Part shown: positions 1 through 5,361 of the stretch, piece by piece | How positions within the stretch are numbered: position 1 is the first letter of the stretch | Layout: the number at the start of each line of letters is the position of its first letter | DNA from: JANSWO01 sp964351875 | GTDB lineage: Bacteria; Pseudomonadota; Gammaproteobacteria; Pseudomonadales; Azotimanducaceae | Assembly (NCBI GenBank): GCA_964351875.1 | Contig: CAYGQC010000127.1 | Span: forward strand, 1 to 11,672 | DNA: 11,672 nucleotides | Direction of reading: 5' to 3' | Notes under the pieces: model-generated | What the model was told of the DNA's origin: nothing | Databases searched by the model: none | Seen by the model: the letters and a program-made list of their open reading frames with translations, nothing else | Position numbers and translations under genes: made by a program

Positions 1-1822
1 CGACAAATGCGCGTAACGAGTCAACGGCTGCCACGAGTTCCTCCCGGGGCGCCAGCCAGATGATGCTGGGCGGCGCATCGCTCGCAAGCACCAGCGCGAC
101 GCTTGCCGGCTGCGCCAAAGCAAAGTAAACAAGGCGCTGGCCGGGCTGCAAACGGCGAGAGACGCTGTCGATCTCAGGCACCGGCGCCAGCAGCGGTGCC
201 AACCCCGGATCATTGGCGAGGGCTTCCGCGATCAGCGTTTGATCCCGCTGCAAGAGAAGATCGAGTTCGCGTTCTATTGTCGCCACGGAAGCCAGGCGTC
301 CGTCGGCATCCGCCGCGCTCTGCTGCTGGAGGAGTTCAGCCACCTGAACACGAATCCCTGTCCGGGCTTCGTGGGTGCTCACGAGCGTTTCATCGAGCTG
401 CAGCGGCGCAATCGCTGCCCGCTGACGGTAACTCTCCAAGACCCGGATCGCCGGCAGAGCGCGCTCTGCCCGCGCGTGTAGCAGAGCCAGAGACTTGTAA
501 AGATCCTCAAACGCATCAGCAAACTCAGCTTCGGCGAGCAGATCATCACCGACGAGCGCGTACTGCGCATCAAGCACCGAGATCGCCTCCTCAAAACGCT
601 GAATGGCCAGGACTACGTCACCCTGGACCTGTGCAGCCTTGCCCAGCAGGTACAGCACCTGCACTCGCTCGGCAGACAGCGGCTGTAGAGCCGCTGCCAG
701 CGCTTCGGCCTCAATCAGCCCGCGTTGAGCTAACATGCGCTGATTGTCTGTTGCGCCGTCATACAACAACGCGATGCGCGCCTGGGCACGACGCACGATG
801 ACCGAGAAGATCGAATCTGGTGCTATCTCGTCAACGAGATCGACAGCTTGCGCGGTCATGAGCCAGGCCGCCTCGATGTCGCCACGCTTTGCGTGAATCC
901 GTCCGAGCGCCACCAGGATTCGGGCCATACCCAGCGAGCGTGGTTGAGACGCCTGCTGAACAGAATGCGCCTCGTTGAGCACACGTTCCGCGTCGTCTAC
1001 TCGTTCCAGAGACAGCCACATCTGGCCAAGGTTGGCCAGCACATTGGCAAGCGCTGGCGTGCCGGCGCGCGAGACTCGATAGCGCTCGGCGACTTGCCCG
1101 TATACCTGGGCAGCTCGCGCGTACTCGTGCCGATTGCCGTACAGAAATCCGAGGTTGTTGCGAATGAGATCCGGCATGACGGATTCGCTCTCGTACTCAA
1201 GCGCGAACGCGAGCGCCTCTTCCATGCGCTCTTCAGCAAGGGAAAAACGGCCCGTCTCCGCATAGGTGATGCCGAGATTGACCAGCGTGCTGGCCACTTT
1301 CGAGGACGCCTCGGGCAGCAACCGACGCTGCGCAAGCTCTCGCTCCAGCCACTCGAGCGAGTCCGCTGGCCGACCGATGTTGCTGTAATACAGTGCCTTG
1401 GTACCCAGCGCATCGGCTCGATCGAGGCCACTGAGGCCTTCGGTCAGCTCGAGCGCGCGCTCAGCGCGGACATTCATTGTCTCGAAATCTTCGTCATAGA
1501 AATCGAGCGCACTGAACGTGAGTTCGAGGCGAGCACGCAGGTGCGCGGAAACCTGATCGGGGGGCGCGGCACTAATCTGCGTGACGAGTGCCTGCAGGAT
1601 TGGCCTCGCTCGCTTGCGCTGCGAGCCTCGCAATTGCACTTGAGCTTCAGCCAGGCGTGCCTCAACGCAGCTATCGGACAGATCTCGGCAAAGCGGTTCA
1701 GCTACTCCAGTGGCTTCTGATTCATCGCCGTAACCATTGGCTGGCCACGCCGCCAACAGAATCGCGAGCAGACCCAGAGCTGTGCCGCGCAGCGACAACG
1801 AACGCGATAACCGCGGCGCCAT
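1..1822 (-). CDS. Exported TPR protein with C-terminal CHAT (caspase-like) domain, partial (3' end outside window)
   Basis: Open for 607 codons from ATG 1822 to the window edge, so the C-terminus is missing. The start has a GAGG Shine-Dalgarno 5 nt upstream. Residues 1-30 form a Sec signal peptide: an Arg-rich n-region, a hydrophobic TALGLLAILLAAW core, then an ANG cleavage region. Residues about 95-420 are helical tetratricopeptide-type repeats; the clearest are near 136-167, 176-209, 217-249, 257-290 and 297-331 (e.g. VNLGITYAETGRFSLAEERM). Residues 440-480 match the helical linker that normally precedes CHAT domains, and 555-607 (LQPGQRLVYFALAQPASVAL, then WLAPREELVAAVDSLR) match the first strands of a CHAT domain. 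The catalytic His and Cys of the CHAT family would lie beyond position 1, so activity cannot be judged. CHAT proteins are caspase/separase-like peptidases or inactive scaffolds. It is the last gene seen in the cluster, 197 nt after the preceding gene, so it may have its own promoter. Confidence 0.88.
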   Translation of the reverse strand, partial: MAPRLSRSLSLRGTALGLLAILLAAWPANGYGDESEATGVAEPLCRDLSDSCVEARLAEAQVQLRGSQRKRARPILQALVTQISAAPPDQVSAHLRARLELTFSALDFYDEDFETMNVRAERALELTEGLSGLDRADALGTKALYYSNIGRPADSLEWLERELAQRRLLPEASSKVASTLVNLGITYAETGRFSLAEERMEEALAFALEYESESVMPDLIRNNLGFLYGNRHEYARAAQVYGQVAERYRVSRAGTPALANVLANLGQMWLSLERVDDAERVLNEAHSVQQASQPRSLGMARILVALGRIHAKRGDIEAAWLMTAQAVDLVDEIAPDSIFSVIVRRAQARIALLYDGATDNQRMLAQRGLIEAEALAAALQPLSAERVQVLYLLGKAAQVQGDVVLAIQRFEEAISVLDAQYALVGDDLLAEAEFADAFEDLYKSLALLHARAERALPAIRVLESYRQRAAIAPLQLDETLVSTHEARTGIRVQVAELLQQQSAADADGRLASVATIERELDLLLQRDQTLIAEALANDPGLAPLLAPVPEIDSVSRRLQPGQRLVYFALAQPASVALVLASDAPPSIIWLAPREELVAAVDSLRAFV

Positions 1823-2019
1823 AAAAACCTCGACTGACCAATTGCGACCGCGTGTAGTGTAACGCTCCGCGACTCAACGAGACTCACAAGGTGCCGGCAT
1901 CGAAGCCGTGACTTTTGCGGCTCTACTCACGCTGGGGGCGATCGCAGCGTAACTCGTCCAGTGCCGACAACCCGAGGCCTGAGCCTACTCGCCGCAGGAC
2001 CAGAAGCCAGGCCAGCCGC
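1823..2019. other. Intergenic gap before the TPR-CHAT gene, no confident element
   Basis: This 197-nt gap is the longest in the window. It carries the Shine-Dalgarno of the TPR-CHAT gene at its low-coordinate end. I looked for a sigma-70-like or ECF-like promoter on the minus strand and found no hexamer pair with good spacing. I also saw no strong hairpin followed by a T-run, so no terminator after the four-cysteine gene is supported. A separate promoter here is possible but not shown. Confidence 0.4.
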
Positions 2020-2403
2020 CTAACAGCTCGACCAGCCGAACGTCGTGTAGACACAGCCATCGCTGGTACCACCGACCGCTCCTCCGGCGGCATCGCTCCA
2101 GTGATTCCAGTTGCCGTTACCGTCGCGGCCACCGCTGCCATAGCGAGAGAAAACATCCGAGCTGCCGACGCAGCCGCTGGCGCCGTTGCTGGTATTTAGC
2201 CAGCAACCATTGCCATCAACGAGGTAGATCCCAGGTAGAACGGTCTCTCCGATGAGATTGGACAAGCCCTGCCACTGGCTCAATGTGAGCTGCTGTCCGT
2301 TAATCATCACGGGAGCAAGCGCATCTGCGCTGGGCGCCTGCGCCGGCAGCAATGACGCAACGGCGATAACAACTGCGGCCGTGACTCGTTGGGAACGGTT
2401 CAT
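2020..2403 (-). CDS. Small exported four-cysteine protein with an NGQ...PGxYxxDxxGxW module
   Basis: The protein has 127 residues. ATG 2403 is chosen because GAGGAG sits 5 nt upstream (GAGGAGAAGAATATG) and a good signal peptide follows at once (MNRSQRVTAAVVIAVASLL, cleavage near residue 27). An in-frame ATG at 2436 would add a charged tail before the signal and is unlikely. The mature part begins with INGQQLTLSQWQGL, followed by PGIYLVDGNGCW. I recall this NGQ-(x)n-PGxYxxDxxGxW pattern from many short proteobacterial proteins of unknown function, but I cannot name a family. Cysteines 67, 78, 117 and 127 could make two disulfides, which suits an extracytoplasmic protein. The C-terminal half is rich in Gly, Ser, Asn and Trp, and Cys is the last residue. 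It lies 56 nt downstream of the CsgG-like gene, so it is probably a passenger or accessory of that export system. Function unknown. Confidence 0.8.
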   Translation of the reverse strand: MNRSQRVTAAVVIAVASLLPAQAPSADALAPVMINGQQLTLSQWQGLSNLIGETVLPGIYLVDGNGCWLNTSNGASGCVGSSDVFSRYGSGGRDGNGNWNHWSDAAGGAVGGTSDGCVYTTFGWSSC

Positions 2404-2459
2404 ATTCTTCTCCTCAGATATTGCCCTACCGGGCATGAATGTTCGTGTTGCTGCCGCGC

Positions 2460-3416
2460 TTACAAGTGAACGACGTCACCGCGGCCAGCTTTCAGATCGC
2501 TGATGGGTTCGGCGACGGCATACTTCTCTTCCACCGCCACAATTCTCAGAGCGCCGATATCACGCTCCACGGTATCGATCAGCAGGCCCGACGTTGGGTC
2601 GATCAGTGTGTGAACCACCGTAGAAACGCGAAACGTGTCGCCTGCTTCGATGCCTGTGTCCCTGCCTGCGTTCACGAACAGCAGATCGCCAACCGCATCG
2701 ACAATCTGGGAACGCCAGGCAACGCCGCGCAGATCGGGCGCGATCTCCACAATCGCTTTGCCAAGCGCGTTACGGGAAGCGAGACCAAGCGGTGATTTCG
2801 CGAATGTGTCGCCGCCGACGCTGCCGCGCTCGTGGTCGAGGCCAACCGTCCATCCGCCCGAACGAGACTCCGCCTGGACACGATGCGATGCCTTCACGTG
2901 GCCGGTCGAGGCGTCGACGATGGCAAGGTCGAGCGCGACGTGCGCGGTGTTGCCCCGACGACCCAGTCTCAAACCGAGCGGAATATCAGGCAGACCCAGT
3001 CCGACATTCAGGCCCCGACCTCGGGTGTTGCCTTCAAATTCGGTGACCGCGCCCTTGATGATAATTTCGGCGCCAATGATCTGACCCGCATGTGCACCGG
3101 TGTCCGCTCCGACGACTCCCGCCAACGCCAACTCCTGCTCTCGAAGCACGCTGGAGAGGCCCGTGCGATCGAGAACGATGAAACAGTCCGTTCGCGCCAG
3201 CTCGGTGGCCAACTGCGCTGCAAGCGCATCACCAACGTTATAGCCTTCAAAAGCGGCCAGCTTGCCCGTCGCATGGAAGCTGTAGATCGCAATTCTCGGC
3301 TTTGGCTTGGAACACTCCAGAGAGGACAGGAGCTCGTCAATCGATGACGCCTCGTCAGCGAGCAGCGGAGAACAGGCGAATAGCACGACCGCGAACAGTG
3401 ATGACAATCGGGACAT
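2460..3416 (-). CDS. CsgG/HfaB-family outer-membrane secretion pore with extra C-terminal domain
   Basis: The protein has 318 residues. ATG 3416 follows a strong AAGGAG with 6-nt spacing. Known CsgG proteins form a nonameric outer-membrane channel that exports curli subunits. Family marks: RIAIYSFHATGK (41-52), VGDALAAQLATELARTDCFIV (61-81) and LDRTGLSSVLREQELALAG (82-100), the classic short-strand, helix, ER/DR-x-x-L pattern. IIGAEIIIKGAVTEFEG (113-129) and ALDLAIVDASTGHVKAS (161-177) match the second half. Residues 130-160 and 182-210, Gly-rich and lying between conserved blocks, sit where CsgG makes its two transmembrane hairpins. The N-terminus is a short signal peptide; Cys15 follows LFA, a poor lipobox because of the Phe, so lipidation is uncertain. 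Residues 229-318 extend past E. coli CsgG and read like the C-terminal domain of FlgT-type proteins (DPTSGLLID, then GALRIVAVEE). It sits downstream of three small exported proteins that are plausible cargo or accessories. Confidence 0.9.
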   Translation of the reverse strand: MSRLSSLFAVVLFACSPLLADEASSIDELLSSLECSKPKPRIAIYSFHATGKLAAFEGYNVGDALAAQLATELARTDCFIVLDRTGLSSVLREQELALAGVVGADTGAHAGQIIGAEIIIKGAVTEFEGNTRGRGLNVGLGLPDIPLGLRLGRRGNTAHVALDLAIVDASTGHVKASHRVQAESRSGGWTVGLDHERGSVGGDTFAKSPLGLASRNALGKAIVEIAPDLRGVAWRSQIVDAVGDLLFVNAGRDTGIEAGDTFRVSTVVHTLIDPTSGLLIDTVERDIGALRIVAVEEKYAVAEPISDLKAGRGDVVHL

Positions 3417-3441
3417 GGGAAGCTCCTTAAAATGTTCAGCA

Positions 3442-3475
3442 AGCCTGGAGTGCCGAAGTGTCCGGTCTCCAGGCT
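3442..3475 (-). other. Intergenic stem-loop upstream of the CsgG-like gene
   Basis: A perfect 9-bp inverted repeat (AGCCTGGAG at 3442-3450, CTCCAGGCT at 3467-3475) flanks a 16-nt loop that can pair further through CCG/CGG. It lies in the 107-nt gap between the 97-residue gene and the csgG-like gene. On the minus strand it is followed by TTGCTGAACATTTT and then the AAGGAG Shine-Dalgarno. The T-run is not directly at the stem, so this is more likely an mRNA processing, stability or attenuation element than a simple intrinsic terminator. Confidence 0.5.
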
Positions 3476-3523
3476 CAGCAGTAGGTAACGGCGAGCTGCG
3501 GTCCGGTTCAACGCACCAGGTTT

Positions 3524-3817
3524 CTAGTCGTCCTGGCTCGCTGGTGGCTTCGCCAGCAACCGCTCGAGGGATCGAATCTGCGCTTGCTCCAGATACGCCC
3601 GATCACGGTTCGGAACGATGATGAAAAGACGCCCATTCTCCAGCGGCATCGCGGCGAGATCCTGAGCCGCAAGCAGGCGTTGAACCGCGGGGTCAAAACG
3701 CTGTTCCGCAAGGATCAGCAAGCCGCCAGGAGGCTGGTCATAAGGCCGCTGGGCAGCGGCCGGCAGCCCAAACAGCAAAGTGCTCACGAGGACGGCGAGA
3801 GTGAGTCGGGTCTTCAT
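3524..3817 (-). CDS. Small exported protein of unknown function (97 residues)
   Basis: Two adjacent ATGs occur at 3820 and 3817. GAGGAG lies only 3 nt from the first and 6 nt from the second, so 3817 is chosen. Residues 1-22 are a typical Sec signal peptide (MKTRLTLAVLVSTLLFGLPA, cleavage near AAA/QRP). The mature part is about 75 residues, without Cys: a short PYDQPPGG turn, then mostly helical-looking, charged segments (AEQRFDPAVQRLLAAQDLAA and RAYLEQAQIRSLERLLAK) around a hydrophobic strand, GRLFIIVPN. It begins 10 nt after the stop of the gene before it, with its Shine-Dalgarno next to that stop, so translation is probably coupled. It is the size of a small curli-type chaperone or accessory (CsgC, CsgE and CsgF are also small periplasmic proteins), but I see no sequence match to any of these. 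Function unknown. Confidence 0.75.
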   Translation of the reverse strand: MKTRLTLAVLVSTLLFGLPAAAQRPYDQPPGGLLILAEQRFDPAVQRLLAAQDLAAMPLENGRLFIIVPNRDRAYLEQAQIRSLERLLAKPPASQDD

Positions 3818-3827
3818 CATGAACTCC

Positions 3828-4250
3828 TCACTGACGATCATTTGGTATGACGATATCCCGGCCTGCATTGACGTTGCTGCCATCGATATCGCCGCTGTTG
3901 TCGCCGCAAATAACGACGGTATTGCCGGAAGTGTTATCGACATCCACATCGAGGCAGCGAAAGTTCTGCTCAAATCTCGACAGGTGTTGATAGGTCTCCG
4001 CTCGCATGGCGGTGACGCTAGGAGAGGCCTGGCTGGATTGACCGCCGGCGTCGGTAACCAGGCGAACATTGCTTCGCGCTTCACCCTCTGCACGCGCCCG
4101 GTCTCTCTCGATGGCCATGCGCATCTGGTAGACCCGGTCGAGCATCGCGCTGCGCTCGGCTCCCGTCTGTGCGCCGGTACCGGCGTTGGCCGCACTCGCG
4201 GCAATCATCAGCACGCAGGCAAATAAAAGTGGTACTTGGGGCGTTTTCAT
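3828..4250 (-). CDS. Small exported protein sharing an AGRD motif with the repeat protein; candidate minor subunit or nucleator
   Basis: The protein has 140 residues. ATG 4250 has AGAGG 8 nt upstream. The signal peptide is residues 1-23, ending in ANA before GTG. Residues 28-98 look helical and charged (MLDRVYQMRMAIERDRARAE). The last 40 residues change character: DVDVDN, then two strand-like pieces with Cys99 and Cys115, then GDNSGDIDGSNVNAGRDI at 116-133. That segment matches GHNSGPIGMSNTSAGRDL in the repeat protein encoded just upstream, at 11 of 18 positions. Shared short Gly/Asn/Ser motifs between neighbouring secreted proteins are typical of major/minor fibre subunit pairs such as CsgA/CsgB, so a minor subunit or nucleator role is plausible but inferred. 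A GC-rich hairpin precedes it, and the next gene follows closely. No named family recognised. Confidence 0.75.
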   Translation of the reverse strand: MKTPQVPLLFACVLMIAASAANAGTGAQTGAERSAMLDRVYQMRMAIERDRARAEGEARSNVRLVTDAGGQSSQASPSVTAMRAETYQHLSRFEQNFRCLDVDVDNTSGNTVVICGDNSGDIDGSNVNAGRDIVIPNDRQ

Positions 4251-4299
4251 GGCGTCAGCCTCTGCATCTCTGAATCGGGGGGACGGCGTTGAAAGAAGG

Positions 4300-4332
4300 C
4301 CGCCGCCGCGCGGGGGAGCGGCGCGGCGGCGG
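4300..4332 (-). terminator. Strong GC hairpin after the repeat-protein gene (partial terminator or mRNA-stability element)
   Basis: A perfect 12-bp inverted repeat (CCGCCGCCGCGC at 4300-4311, GCGCGGCGGCGG at 4321-4332) has a 9-nt loop. On the minus strand the stem is followed by CCTTCTTTC, a broken T-rich stretch. It therefore resembles a weak intrinsic terminator inside the operon, placed right after the putative major subunit. A second small inverted repeat (GCCCCA/TGGGGC, 4345-4359) lies between it and the stop codon. Such hairpins can leave the upstream message more abundant than the downstream one. The stem is directly visible; the function is inferred. Confidence 0.6.
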
Positions 4333-4386
4333 GGTTGTGACTGGGCCCCAACCTGGGGCGTTGAGGCTCAGCCGGGGAGAGACGCG

Positions 4387-5202
4387 TTAGCGACCGATGC
4401 CAGAGCTCATGATTTCCTCGGCGATGTTGCCGGAGTCACCGTTCTGCTCAAGTACGGAGGTTGAGGCCTGGCCAACATCACCGCTGACACCAACGGTCGT
4501 GTTGCCTACCGGGGCAAACACACCCTTGTCACCCAGATCACGGCCTGCGCTCGTGTTGCTCATGCCGATCGGGCCAGAGTTGTGACCGCCGATGAGCAGA
4601 TCGTTGCTGGGCAGAATGTTGACGTTGGTGCTTACCATTGCCGGTCCGAGAAAGACCTGCTCGTCGTTGCCCGCGCTGACCGAAGTCTGACCGCCGTATA
4701 CCGCCGTGTCGTGACCATCCGCGACGCCATAGGCATCTGAGTAACCGCTGTGGCCAGCTTCCTGGTTCTGGTCTTTGTTTGCCGTCATCGTCGGTGTGGC
4801 CACGATGCTGTCGATGTCGAGGCGCTGGCGCCAGGATGTCGTTACATCAGTGTCCTGGCTGTAATCGTTGTTGTACGAGCCCTTGGTGTCCGAGTTGTAG
4901 CTGTCAGCGATGTCGTTGTCTTCAGACGTTCGGAAAACGAGTTCAACGTCGTTGTCTTCACTGTGCTGATTGATCTGATCGTTGTCCTGGCTGGACTTGA
5001 AGCGCAGATCGACATCGTTGTCTTCGCTATGAGACGTGTTGGTCTCCGAGCGCTTGAACGAGTCTTCGATGGCAACGTTGACATCATCATCTGACGACTG
5101 CTGCCAGGACTGATACGGATTGCTGGCTCCGCCTGCGAGGGCTGATCCGGAAACCAGTAGCGCGGCAAGAACAAGGCTGGATTTGTGGGGAACAAAAGTC
5201 AT
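4387..5202 (-). CDS. Secreted Asp/Asn/Ser-rich repeat protein, candidate fibre/amyloid subunit
   Basis: The protein has 271 residues. ATG 5202 has AGGAG 6 nt upstream. Signal peptide 1-23 is canonical (SSLVLAALLVSGSALA/GG). The mature protein has no Cys and is rich in Asp, Asn, Ser, Gly, Thr and Gln, as in many extracellular fibre subunits. Residues 58-101 are two 22-residue repeats, each starting HSEDNDV and carrying a second S-(E/Q)-DND block. Degenerate copies flank them (SSDDDVNV at 36-43, SQDTDV at 115-120). Residues 160-261 are Gly/Asn/Ser/Val-rich with short strand-turn periodicity, including GHNSGPIGMSNTSAGRDL (206-223), nearly repeated in the next gene, and one degenerate curlin-like unit, S247-x5-Q253-x5-N259. 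It lies between a beta-barrel gene and a CsgG-type exporter, the setting expected for an exported subunit. It could instead be a soluble calcium-binding repeat protein, since the DND blocks are acidic. No named family recognised. Confidence 0.82.
   Translation of the reverse strand: MTFVPHKSSLVLAALLVSGSALAGGASNPYQSWQQSSDDDVNVAIEDSFKRSETNTSHSEDNDVDLRFKSSQDNDQINQHSEDNDVELVFRTSEDNDIADSYNSDTKGSYNNDYSQDTDVTTSWRQRLDIDSIVATPTMTANKDQNQEAGHSGYSDAYGVADGHDTAVYGGQTSVSAGNDEQVFLGPAMVSTNVNILPSNDLLIGGHNSGPIGMSNTSAGRDLGDKGVFAPVGNTTVGVSGDVGQASTSVLEQNGDSGNIAEEIMSSGIGR
4900..5031 (-). repeat. Two tandem 66-bp units encoding 22-residue HSEDNDV repeats
   Basis: Unit 1 covers 5031-4966 (residues 58-79) and unit 2 covers 4965-4900 (residues 80-101). 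Each unit begins with His-Ser-Glu-Asp-Asn-Asp-Val, continues with an acidic residue and a hydrophobic/basic stretch, and has a second Asp-Asn-Asp about 12 residues after the first. At DNA level the plus-strand block TCGTTGTCTTC recurs near 4913, 4949 and 5015, and TCGTTGTCCTG near 4979, so the duplication is recent enough to be seen in the bases. Confidence 0.8.
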
Positions 5203-5361
5203 TGGAATCTCCTGGTAATCAATTGAGCCGGTCCTTGCCGGCCTCACTGATAAGTAACGGCGTAGTTACTGACGGTTCATCACCAATTCGTTTTTTTCTG
5301 TTTCCCTCGTTTTTTCCGGTTGCCTTAACTTGCTGCGACTGGCGTTCGAGTTGCCACTTCG
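5203..5361 (-). other. Leader region before the repeat-protein gene, with two inverted repeats
   Basis: This 159-nt gap separates the barrel stop from the repeat-protein start. It holds an A-rich stretch on the minus strand (complement of the T-runs at about 5290-5316). Two small inverted repeats follow: AGTAAC/GTTACT (5253-5258 and 5265-5270, 6-nt loop) and GCCGG/CCGGC (5227-5231 and 5238-5242, 6-nt loop). The second lies 12 nt from the AGGAG Shine-Dalgarno and could affect translation. The T-runs would suit a terminator only on the plus strand, where there is no gene. I could not define a convincing promoter, though this is the longest gap inside the barrel-to-CsgG section and the likeliest place for an internal one. 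Confidence 0.4.

Noticed and set aside
997..1431. Minus-strand frame of 144 codons inside the TPR-CHAT gene
   Set aside because: It is in another frame of the same strand, Arg/Ser/Pro-rich and low-complexity, as expected of an out-of-frame reading of a GC-rich gene. There is no sign that the TPR frame is broken here.
848..1720. Long plus-strand open frame (290 codons) opposite the TPR-CHAT gene
   Set aside because: It is antisense to a continuous 607-codon frame with signal peptide, TPRs and CHAT start. Its translation has no recognisable domain, and long antisense frames are common in GC-rich genes.
2642..2670. VNAGRD in the CsgG-like C-terminal domain as a third copy of the shared AGRD motif
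   Set aside because: Only about six residues match, and the segment fits the normal Gly-rich turn of FlgT-like domains, so it is probably chance.
3524..4204. Single 226-codon minus-strand gene spanning both small exported proteins
   Set aside because: The upstream half is an out-of-frame reading of the 140-residue gene. A good Shine-Dalgarno and signal peptide start the 97-residue protein at 3817.
3524..4250. The two small proteins as CsgE, CsgF or CsgC orthologues
   Set aside because: Size and context would fit, but I see none of the sequence features of those proteins, so no gene name is given.
5280..5320. T-runs after the barrel gene as an intrinsic terminator
   Set aside because: The runs are T on the plus strand, so on the transcribed minus strand they are A-rich, and no GC stem precedes a T-run in the right direction.
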